Shown here: piece after piece, positions 25,913-32,527 of the stretch
Position numbering within the stretch: position 1 is the stretch's first letter
Layout: each line of letters opens with the position of its first letter
Assembly (NCBI RefSeq): GCF_009765775.1
Contig: NZ_LMUU01000165.1
Location: 21,049 to 53,575, forward strand
Length of the DNA: 32,527 bases
Direction: 5' to 3'
Source of the DNA: Beijerinckia sp. L45
Lineage (GTDB): Bacteria > Pseudomonadota > Alphaproteobacteria > Rhizobiales > Beijerinckiaceae
Notes under the pieces: model-generated
The model's input: the letters and a program-made list of their open reading frames with translations, nothing else
The model's database searches: none
What the model was told of the DNA's origin: nothing
Made by a program: the position numbers and the translations under genes

Positions 25913-26676
25913 TGGCGCGCCTCAGGCCGCTCATCGTACCAGCCGTCTTCACGCTGATGATGGGCGCGATCCTCATCGGCTTGGGAATCTGGCAGTTGCA
26001 GCGTCTTGCGTGGAAGACCGCGATCCTTGAGCGAATCGAGGCGCGAACCACGGCACCCGCCCAGCCGCTCCCGACAATGACGACCTGGGCCTCCCTAAGC
26101 CCCGACGACTACGAATATCGCCATGTCGCACTCGACGGTACTTTCGATCACACGAAAGAAGCCCTGGTGTTCCGCGGCACGGCCGCCGGGCCCGGCTACT
26201 TCGTGCTGACGCCGCTGCACCTTGCCACGGGCGGCACGGTGATCGTCAACCGCGGCCATGTTCCCACCGATCGCGCCGGTCCGGCGACCCGCAAGGCTGG
26301 CGAAGTGGCGGGCCCGGTCCATGTGGTCGGCCTGATGCGCGAGCCCGAGCCGCGCAACACCTTTACTCCGGCGGATGATCCGGCGAGCGGGCACTACTTC
26401 ACCCGTGATCCCGCCTTGATCGCCGCCCACTTCGGGCTGAGCGATGCCGCCCCGTTTTCGATCGACGCCGACGCAACGCCGGTGCCGGGCGGCCTGCCGC
26501 GTGGCGGGACCACGGAAATCGCTATCCCCAACAATCATTTCTCCTATGCCTTGACCTGGTTCGGCCTAGCCGCTGGTCTCTTCGGTGTCTTCGGCGTTCT
26601 CGCGTGGCGCAAGCTGCGGGGGCCGGACGAGGATCGTCCGCTCAATCCGTCTCAACCCTCTCGAATCCAGGTCTGA
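25912..26676 (+). CDS. SURF1 family cytochrome oxidase biogenesis protein
   Basis: 254 aa from ATG 25912 (GTG 25909 is one codon earlier). The layout is the SURF1 one: N-terminal helix with LIGLGIWQLQRLAWKTAIL, a periplasmic domain containing YEYRHVALDGTFDH, GPGYFVLTPLHL and VIVNRGHVPTD, and a C-terminal helix after IPNNHFSYALTWFGLA, which is the second family mark. SURF1 helps insert heme a into CoxA. Translationally coupled to DUF983. The stop is followed by a 102-bp spacer before thrC. Confidence 0.94.
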   Translation: MARLRPLIVPAVFTLMMGAILIGLGIWQLQRLAWKTAILERIEARTTAPAQPLPTMTTWASLSPDDYEYRHVALDGTFDHTKEALVFRGTAAGPGYFVLTPLHLATGGTVIVNRGHVPTDRAGPATRKAGEVAGPVHVVGLMREPEPRNTFTPADDPASGHYFTRDPALIAAHFGLSDAAPFSIDADATPVPGGLPRGGTTEIAIPNNHFSYALTWFGLAAGLFGVFGVLAWRKLRGPDEDRPLNPSQPSRIQV

Positions 26677-26752
26677 TGTCGCGATATCGGCATCTCGTCC
26701 ACACTCCGAAGCGGATGCCTGCGTCCGCAAAACCATGCTAGAGCGAAAACCC

Positions 26753-26782
26753 ATGTCTGCTGCGATCCGGTGCACGCCGTGA
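26753..26782 (+). CDS. Putative 9-codon leader ORF overlapping the thrC start
   Basis: ATG 26753 opens M-S-A-A-I-R-C-T-P and stops at TGA 26780-26782, overlapping the thrC GTG (26779-26781). thrC has no clear SD, so ribosome hand-over is possible. It holds single Ile and Thr codons, too few to argue for classic attenuation. Could be chance. Confidence 0.2.
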   Translation: MSAAIRCTP

Positions 26783-28200
26783 AATACATTTCGACCCGCG
26801 GCGAAGCGCCGGTCCTGTCGTTCAACGAAGCGATGCTCGCCGGCCTCGCCCGCGACGGCGGCCTCTATCTGCCGGAAAGCTATCCCGTGCTGTCCCAGGA
26901 GACGATCGCGGGCTTTGCCGGCAAGTCGTACGGCGATGTCGCGAAGGCGGTCCTGCTGCCGTTCGTCGGCACCGACCTCGACGAAGCGACGCTCGAAGGC
27001 ATGATCGCGGCCGCTTACGGCACGTTCCGCCACGAAGCCATCGCACCGCTGTCGCAGCTCGACGACAATCTTTTCGTCCTCGAGCTTTTTCACGGCCCGA
27101 CGCTGGCGTTCAAGGACTTGGCGATGCAGTTGCTCGCCCGCTTCATGGACCACGCGCTGAAGCAGCGCGGCCAGCACGCGACAATCGTCGGCGCCACGTC
27201 CGGCGATACCGGCGCCGCCGCGATCGAAGCCTTCCGCGGCCTCGATAACATCGATGTCGTGATCTTCTATCCACACGGCCGCGTCAGCGACGTGCAGCGC
27301 CGGCAGATGACGACCGCGACCGGCGACAACATCCATGTCGTGGCGCTGGACGGCACGTTCGACGACGCCCAGGCGATCGTAAAATCGCTGTTCAACCACG
27401 CAACGTTCCGCGATGAATTCGGCCTCTCCGGCGTCAATTCGATCAACTGGGCTCGGGTGCTAGCGCAGACGGTCTATTACTTCACGAGTGCCGTGGCGCT
27501 CGGCGCCCCGCACCGCAAGATCTCCTACACCGTGCCGACCGGCAATTTCGGCGACATCTTTGCCGGCTGGATTGCCAAGCAGATGGGCCTGCCGATCGAA
27601 CGGCTGGTGATCGCCACCAACGAGAACGATATTCTCGTCCGCGCCCTGCATACCGGCTCTTATGAGCAACGCGGCGTGCACCAGACGATGTCGCCGTCGA
27701 TGGACATTCAGGTGTCCTCGAATTTCGAGCGTCTGCTGTTCGAACTCGGCGGCCGCGACGCGGCGAGCATCCGCAACAAGATGGCCGGCCTGATGCAGTC
27801 CCGCGGTTTTGCCTTGGGTGACACGACACTTGCCGCGCTTCGCGCCGAATTCGATGCCGAGAGCACCGACGAGCAGGAGACCGCCGTCGAGATCGCGCGC
27901 TGCTGGCACAAGTCCGCCTATCTAATCGACCCGCACACCGCCGTCGGCGTCTACGCCGCGCGCCGTCGCCTCGTAAATCGCCCGGCGACGCCGATGGTGG
28001 TGCTTGGCACCGCCCATGCCGCAAAATTCCCCGACGCGATCGAACATGCCATCGGCATGCGCCCGCCCCTGCCCGCCTACATGGCCGACCTGTTCAGTCG
28101 CGAGGAGCGTTTCACCGTGCTCGCCAACGATCAGGCGGTGATCGAGCAATTCATCCGTGACCGTGTCGGCCAAGGCCAAGCGCTGAAGACCGCATCATGA
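26779..28200 (+). CDS. thrC: Threonine synthase
   Basis: 473 aa from GTG 26779 (MKYISTRGEAP..., the family N-terminus); GTG 26770 would add three residues. PLP enzyme that turns O-phosphohomoserine into threonine in the cytoplasm. The PLP-binding Lys is Lys112 in FHGPTLAFKDLAMQ; the phosphate loop is GATSGDTGAAA, followed by the substrate segments with FYPHGRVSDVQRRQMTT and the YTVPTGNFGDIFAGW cofactor loop. Length puts it in the longer class found in proteobacteria and yeast. Ends with an ATGA overlap with the M16 peptidase gene, an arrangement common in this order. Confidence 0.96.
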   Translation: MKYISTRGEAPVLSFNEAMLAGLARDGGLYLPESYPVLSQETIAGFAGKSYGDVAKAVLLPFVGTDLDEATLEGMIAAAYGTFRHEAIAPLSQLDDNLFVLELFHGPTLAFKDLAMQLLARFMDHALKQRGQHATIVGATSGDTGAAAIEAFRGLDNIDVVIFYPHGRVSDVQRRQMTTATGDNIHVVALDGTFDDAQAIVKSLFNHATFRDEFGLSGVNSINWARVLAQTVYYFTSAVALGAPHRKISYTVPTGNFGDIFAGWIAKQMGLPIERLVIATNENDILVRALHTGSYEQRGVHQTMSPSMDIQVSSNFERLLFELGGRDAASIRNKMAGLMQSRGFALGDTTLAALRAEFDAESTDEQETAVEIARCWHKSAYLIDPHTAVGVYAARRRLVNRPATPMVVLGTAHAAKFPDAIEHAIGMRPPLPAYMADLFSREERFTVLANDQAVIEQFIRDRVGQGQALKTAS

Positions 28201-29471
28201 GCATCGAAGTCACCACGCTGCCCTCTGGCCTCCGGGTCGTCACCGACCGCATGGCTCATGTCGAAACGGCGTCGCTCGGCGTTTGGGTCGCAGCCGGTTC
28301 GCGCCACGAGGCCCATGACGAGCAGGGTCTGTCTCATCTGCTTGAGCACATGGCCTTCAAGGGCACGCGTCGGCGTTCCGCGCGCGCGATTGCCGAAGAG
28401 ATCGAATCTGCCGGTGGCGACCTCAATGCCGCGACGGGCGTCGAGCAAACGGCCTATTACGCGCACGTGCTCGCCGCCGACACCGGCCTCGCGCTCGATA
28501 TTCTCGCCGACATTTTGACCGACAGCACCTTCGACCGCGACGAACTGGAGCGCGAGAAGAGCGTGATCCTCCAGGAGATCGGCGCCGTCGGCGATACGCC
28601 CGACGATCTCGTTTTCGACCTGTTCAACGCCGCCGCTTTCCCCGACCAGCCGCTCGGCCGCGCCATCCTCGGCACACCGGAAGGCGTTTCGGGCTTTAAC
28701 CGCGACCGCATCGGCTCGTATCTCTCCAGCCATTATCGCGGAAATGCGATGGTCGTGGGCGCGGCCGGTGCGGTCGAGCATCAGCGCATCCTCGACGAAA
28801 CGGAGCAAAAGTTCGGCGATCTCGCGGGCAAGCCGTCGGACATCATCATCCCGCCGGCGCATTATGTCGGTGGCGAGCACCGGGTGAAGCGTCGGCTCGA
28901 GCAGGCGCATATCGTGGTGGGCTTCGAGGGCCTGTCCTACGACGACCCGAAGCATTATGCGCTGCAGGTCTTCGCCAATGCGGTCGGCGGCGGCATGTCC
29001 TCGCGGCTGTTCCAGGAAGTGCGGGAGAAGCGCGGCCTCGCCTATTCCATCTACTCGTTCAACTGGGCCTATTGCGACACCGGTCTGTTCGGCTTCTACG
29101 CCGCGACCAGCGCCCGCGATGTCGCGGAGCTCATGCCGGTCGCGCTCGACTGCCTGGCGGCCGCGACCGCGGACCTCAGCGAAGCGGAGATCGGCCGCGC
29201 CAAGGCACAGATGAAGGTCTCCCTGCTGGCGGCGCTGGAATCACCGGGCTCGCGCTCCGAGCAAATCGCCCGCCAGCTTCTCGCCTTCGATCGTGTCCTG
29301 ACGCGCGAAGAGATGATCGCGCGGGTGGAGGCCCTGAGCCTCGACGAGATCCGCGCTGCCGGCGCGAAGGCGCTGCTCTCGCGTCCGACGGTCGCCTCGA
29401 TCGGACCTGTCGCTAAGGTCATGACGCCGGATCGCATCGCCGCCCGTCTCGGCACAGCCGGAGGGCATTGA
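28197..29471 (+). CDS. M16 family zinc metallopeptidase (processing-peptidase-like)
   Basis: 424 aa, the size of a single-unit M16B protein. The inverted zinc motif is His47-Leu-Leu-Glu50-His51 in LSHLLEHMAFKGT, and the distal Glu lies in REKSVILQEIGAVGDTPDD. GGDLNAATGVEQTAYYAHV is the next family block, and the C-terminal half has the usual GGGMSSRLFQEVREKRGLAYS. Closest in type to mitochondrial processing peptidase beta and bacterial PqqL-like enzymes; natural substrate unknown. Coupled to thrC by a four-base overlap and followed three bases later by the acetyltransferase gene. Confidence 0.93.
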   Translation: MSIEVTTLPSGLRVVTDRMAHVETASLGVWVAAGSRHEAHDEQGLSHLLEHMAFKGTRRRSARAIAEEIESAGGDLNAATGVEQTAYYAHVLAADTGLALDILADILTDSTFDRDELEREKSVILQEIGAVGDTPDDLVFDLFNAAAFPDQPLGRAILGTPEGVSGFNRDRIGSYLSSHYRGNAMVVGAAGAVEHQRILDETEQKFGDLAGKPSDIIIPPAHYVGGEHRVKRRLEQAHIVVGFEGLSYDDPKHYALQVFANAVGGGMSSRLFQEVREKRGLAYSIYSFNWAYCDTGLFGFYAATSARDVAELMPVALDCLAAATADLSEAEIGRAKAQMKVSLLAALESPGSRSEQIARQLLAFDRVLTREEMIARVEALSLDEIRAAGAKALLSRPTVASIGPVAKVMTPDRIAARLGTAGGH

Positions 29472-29474
29472 ACG

Positions 29475-30086
29475 GTGGCGTTGTTCCGGCTCGGTCCCTC
29501 CAGTGACAACGCCACCTTCGTCCGCGGCGACGGGGTCTACCTGCGCTCGCCGGAGATGCGGGACTTCGAGCAATGGGCCTCGCTGCGTCACCTCAGCCGC
29601 AATTTTCTGACGCCATGGGAACCGACCTGGCCGAGCGACGACCTGACCCGTGCTTCGTTCCGTCGGCGGTTGCGACGCCACGCAAGCGAGATCGAGAATG
29701 ACGAGGCCTATCCTTTCCTGATTTTCCGCGACGGCGACGATGCGCTGCTCGGCGGACTGACCTTCGGCCAGATAAAACGTGGCGTCGCTCAGGCCGCGAC
29801 CATGGGTTACTGGATGGGCGAACCCTTCGCCGGGCACGGGTTCATGGCCCGCGCAGTGCGTGCTGCAACCGGCTTCGCCTTCGCGACCCTGCGGCTGCAT
29901 CGCATCGAGGCGGCCTGTCTGCCGCACAACGAGCCCTCGATCCAGCTTCTCACCCGCACCAATTTCCAGCCGGAGGGAATTGCCCGCGCCTATCTTCGCA
30001 TCAATGGGATCTGGCAGGATCATCTGTTGTTCGCTTTGCTGGAGTCGGATCCCGTGTCTCTGCGTCTGCCGCGGCGCGATCGCTGA
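29475..30086 (+). CDS. GNAT N-acetyltransferase, RimJ/RimL type
   Basis: 203 aa with a GTG start and GGAGGG about ten bases upstream, within the end of the peptidase gene. Typical of RimJ-like proteins: GDGVYLRSPEMRDFEQWASLR at the N-terminus, GYWMGEPFAGHGFMARAV for acetyl-CoA binding, LRLHRIEAACLPHNEPSIQL and a final NGIWQDHLLFALL. Family knowledge: acetylate the N-terminus of ribosomal protein S5 or other small targets. The tight linkage thrC-M16-GNAT suggests one transcript. Target not determinable. Confidence 0.9.
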   Translation: MALFRLGPSSDNATFVRGDGVYLRSPEMRDFEQWASLRHLSRNFLTPWEPTWPSDDLTRASFRRRLRRHASEIENDEAYPFLIFRDGDDALLGGLTFGQIKRGVAQAATMGYWMGEPFAGHGFMARAVRAATGFAFATLRLHRIEAACLPHNEPSIQLLTRTNFQPEGIARAYLRINGIWQDHLLFALLESDPVSLRLPRRDR

Positions 30087-30141
30087 TGATTGATCCATCG
30101 ACACAGGGTGCCGGCCGCGCGCCGCGCTTGCCGTGGTCACC

Positions 30142-30167
30142 GCCAAGCTTTACGGTTTTCGCTTGGC
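30142..30167 (+). repeat. 7-bp inverted repeat before the EAL gene
   Basis: GCCAAGC (30142-30148) and GCTTGGC (30161-30167) with a 12-base AT-rich centre, in the 148-bp spacer after the acetyltransferase gene. It may be an operator or weak hairpin for the downstream signalling gene; no T-run follows. Confidence 0.35.
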
Positions 30168-30234
30168 AGACCAGAAATCCGCCCGCGGCGCCGCTGAGTC
30201 AGCGAAACCGTCGCCGTCTGGCCTTGAGAGTTCC

Positions 30235-32527
30235 GTGAGCTTGTCCCTGCGTCTCCTCCGCCTGTTTCTTGCGCTTGTGATCCTGTTCGGTGCCCTGGCG
30301 CCGGCGCGCGCGATCGAAGCCTCGCGCGTCCCGCTCGACGCGCCGGCGATCGACCTGACCAAGGCGATCGAAAGCTACTCCTCGCAGGGCGACCGCCTGC
30401 TCGTCTCGACGGCGCCAGGCTCCGACGGTATCGTCCGCCGCATCGAGGTGCGCGCCAAGGATGCCGGAACGCGGCCGAACTGGATCGTCTTCGCGCTTAC
30501 CAACGACACCGACGAACAGATCGAGCGCCTGATCGTCGCTCCGCATTTCCGGCTCGTTGGCTCTGGGGTCATTTGGCCCGATCTTGGCGCCACCCGCATT
30601 TCCGCGATCACCGCAAGCCAGGGCTTTGCCCCAGAGCGTGACGACAGCAGCGATGCCGACGTGTTCCGGCTGACGCTCGATCCCGGCACGACCGTCACCT
30701 ATGTCGCCGAGCTGCGCACGCCCGATCTGCCGCAGCTCTATCTGTGGGAGCCGGAAGCCTACAAGGACAAGGTCACCAGCCTCACACTCTACAAGGGCAT
30801 CGTCATCGGCATCGCCGGCCTGCTGGCGCTGTTCCTGACCATCGTCTTCGTCGTCAAGGGCGCGGTAATCTTCCCGGCCGCCGCGGCGCTGGCCTGGGCG
30901 GTGCTTGCGTACGTCTGCATCGACTTCGGGTTTTGGAGCAAAATCTTCGGCACTGAGGGGCAGAGCGACCGGGTCTGGCGCGCCGGTGCGGAGGTGGTGC
31001 TCTCCGCCACTCTGTTGGTCTTTCTGTTCGCCTATCTCAACCTCAGCCGCTGGCATGTCCGCGCCTCGCGCGTCGCCGCAGCATGGCTGATCTTCCTCGT
31101 CGCGCTCATCGCCTTCGCCGTCTACGACGCGCCGGTCGCCGCCGGTGTCGCCCGGATCTCGCTCGCCACCATCGCCGGCGTCGGCTTCGTCCTGATCCTC
31201 TACCTCTCGACGCACGGTTACGACCGCGCCGTGATGCTGATCCCGACGTGGTTCTTGCTGCTGGCCTGGGTGGTCTGCGCCGCGTTCACCGTCACCGGCA
31301 CCTTGACCAACGATCTGGTGTCGCCGGCGCTGATCGGCGGCCTCGTCCTCATCGTCATGCTGATCGGATTCACGATCATGCAAAATGCCTTTGCCGGTGG
31401 CGGCATGGGCGCAGGCACCATCAGCGATGCCAGTCGCAAGGCACTCGCCCTGACCGGCTGCGGCGACGTCATCTTCGATTGGGACGTGGTCGCCGACCGC
31501 GTCTACGTCAGTCCCGAGGTCGAGCAGCAACTCGGCCTCAGCCGCGGGTCGCTCGAAGGGCCGGCCGCGGCCTGGCTCGAGGTGCTGCATCCGTTCGAGC
31601 GCGACCGCTACAAGGCTTGCCTCGACGCCGTGCTGGAGCAACGCCGCGGCCGCATCAACCAGGATTTCCGCCTCCGCGCGGCGGACGGCCATTACTTCTG
31701 GTTCGCGATGAAGGCCCGTCCGGTCGTCGGCCCCGACGGCGAGGTCATCCGCGTCGTCGGCACGCTCGGCGACATCACCGAGGGCAAGGTTGCCGAGGAG
31801 CGCCTGCTGCACGATGCCGTGCACGACAATTTGACCGGCCTGCCGAACAAGGAGCTGTTCTTCGACCGGCTCGAAGCGGCCCTCACCTTCGCCCAGAGCG
31901 ACACCCGGCTGAAGCCGACCGTCATCTGCATCGACATCGACCGCTTCAAGCAAATCAATGAGACCGTAGGCCTGTCCGCCGGCGACTCGATCCTGCTGAC
32001 CTTGTCGCGCCGCCTCAGCCGCCTGCTGAAGCCGCAGGACACGATTGCCCGGCTCAACGGCGACCAGTTTGCCGCCATCGTCATGTCGGAGTCGGATACA
32101 GAGCAGACGATCGCGCTCGCCAATGTCGTGCGGCGCGCGCTGTCGACGCCCGTCACCTTCTCGGAGCGGGAAATCCCGCTGACCGCCTCGATCGGCCTCG
32201 CCCTGTTCGATCCGTCCATGCACCCGCGCCGCGAAGACATGCTGAAGGACGCCGAGATCGCGATGCGCCACGCCAAGAAGGCCGGCGGCAACCGCATCGA
32301 GGTTTTCAAGCCGGCGATGCGGACGCTGCGCTCCGACCGCGTCGCCATGGAATCGGATCTCCGCCGTGCCCTCGACCGCGGCGAGATCAAGGTATTTTTT
32401 CAACCGGTGGTGCGGCTGGAAGACCGCACCGTAGCCGGCTTCGAGGCGCTGCTGCGCTGGGACAACCCACGCCTCGGCCGGCTTAGCCCCGCAGAATTCA
32501 TTCCCATCGCCGAAGAGACCGGCGCCA
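30235..32527 (+). CDS. Membrane PAS-GGDEF-EAL signalling protein, 3' end outside window
   Basis: 764 codons visible from GTG 30235 (GAGAG five bases upstream), still open at the window edge. Order: signal peptide ending APARA near residue 23; a periplasmic domain of about 160 residues; several membrane helices from about 185 (LYKGIVIGIAGLLALFLTIVF onward) to about 385; a PAS domain near 400-520 (CGDVIFDWDVVADRVYVSPE ... VVGTLGDITE); GGDEF near 530-690 with DNLTGLPNKELFFDRLE; EAL from about 710 with FFQPVVRLEDR and FEALLRWDN. The GGDEF signature reads L-N-G-D-Q-F, so cyclase activity is doubtful, while the EAL start is intact, so c-di-GMP hydrolysis is likely. Rest of the EAL catalytic residues lie outside. 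Confidence 0.9.
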   Translation, partial: MSLSLRLLRLFLALVILFGALAPARAIEASRVPLDAPAIDLTKAIESYSSQGDRLLVSTAPGSDGIVRRIEVRAKDAGTRPNWIVFALTNDTDEQIERLIVAPHFRLVGSGVIWPDLGATRISAITASQGFAPERDDSSDADVFRLTLDPGTTVTYVAELRTPDLPQLYLWEPEAYKDKVTSLTLYKGIVIGIAGLLALFLTIVFVVKGAVIFPAAAALAWAVLAYVCIDFGFWSKIFGTEGQSDRVWRAGAEVVLSATLLVFLFAYLNLSRWHVRASRVAAAWLIFLVALIAFAVYDAPVAAGVARISLATIAGVGFVLILYLSTHGYDRAVMLIPTWFLLLAWVVCAAFTVTGTLTNDLVSPALIGGLVLIVMLIGFTIMQNAFAGGGMGAGTISDASRKALALTGCGDVIFDWDVVADRVYVSPEVEQQLGLSRGSLEGPAAAWLEVLHPFERDRYKACLDAVLEQRRGRINQDFRLRAADGHYFWFAMKARPVVGPDGEVIRVVGTLGDITEGKVAEERLLHDAVHDNLTGLPNKELFFDRLEAALTFAQSDTRLKPTVICIDIDRFKQINETVGLSAGDSILLTLSRRLSRLLKPQDTIARLNGDQFAAIVMSESDTEQTIALANVVRRALSTPVTFSEREIPLTASIGLALFDPSMHPRREDMLKDAEIAMRHAKKAGGNRIEVFKPAMRTLRSDRVAMESDLRRALDRGEIKVFFQPVVRLEDRTVAGFEALLRWDNPRLGRLSPAEFIPIAEETGA

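Noticed and set aside
30199-32403. 734-codon open frame on the minus strand
   Set aside because: It is antisense to the PAS-GGDEF-EAL gene, whose signal peptide, helices and motifs are clear. Long antisense frames arise from the GC-rich third codon positions here.

Overview
The window is GC-rich, densely coded bacterial chromosome. Gene content and order (sseA end, glnB-glnA, parE, mutY/DUF721/dsbA-like/smc, atpI-atpB-atpE-atpF'-atpF, ialB, coxB-coxA-ctaB-coxF-ctaG-coxC-DUF983-SURF1, thrC-M16 peptidase-GNAT-EAL protein) are those of an alphaproteobacterium of the Hyphomicrobiales (Rhizobiales). A split b'/b pair in the F0 operon without F1 genes, an IalB-family protein and a CoxF-like micro-protein support this. 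Genus cannot be read from the sequence alone.

Layout. 1-2320: sulfurtransferase tail, then the nitrogen-control pair glnB (PII) and glnA (glutamine synthetase I) behind a good sigma-54-type promoter, closed by a strong terminator. 2372-5852: divergent pair of a GT4 glycosyltransferase (-) and topoisomerase IV parE (+). 6052-8085: small accessory genes (a one-TM pilin-like protein, a PAT/MnaT-like acetyltransferase overlapping a methyltransferase, and a small unknown). 8217-14164: genome-maintenance block with mutY diverging from a DUF721/DciA-like gene, then a DsbA-like thiol oxidase and smc. 14165-15600: a visibly AT-richer insert between smc and the ATP synthase genes, holding a frameshifted nuclease-toxin-like ORF and a gene resembling an immunity protein built from two repeats. 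15711-18372: F0 operon with its own promoter and terminator. 18396-19691: two exported proteins on the minus strand. 19982-26676: aa3-type cytochrome c oxidase and its assembly factors. 26779-32527: threonine synthase, M16 peptidase, acetyltransferase and a membrane PAS-GGDEF-EAL protein cut by the window end.

How it fits together. The core is ordinary aerobic respiratory, nitrogen and chromosome-maintenance housekeeping. The unusual material lies in (i) the decayed toxin/immunity cassette after smc, (ii) RNA or DNA secondary structure in spacers: four consecutive hairpins between coxA and ctaB, an 11-bp hairpin in the coxB leader, hairpins on both sides of atpE, and a hairpin burying the ribosome binding site of a small gene, and (iii) short leader ORFs whose stops overlap the starts of glnB and thrC. 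CoxB also carries Lys where the Glu of the CuA loop is expected. No CRISPR array, tRNA, rRNA or intact insertion sequence was seen. All calls come from reading the sequence; no database search was run.
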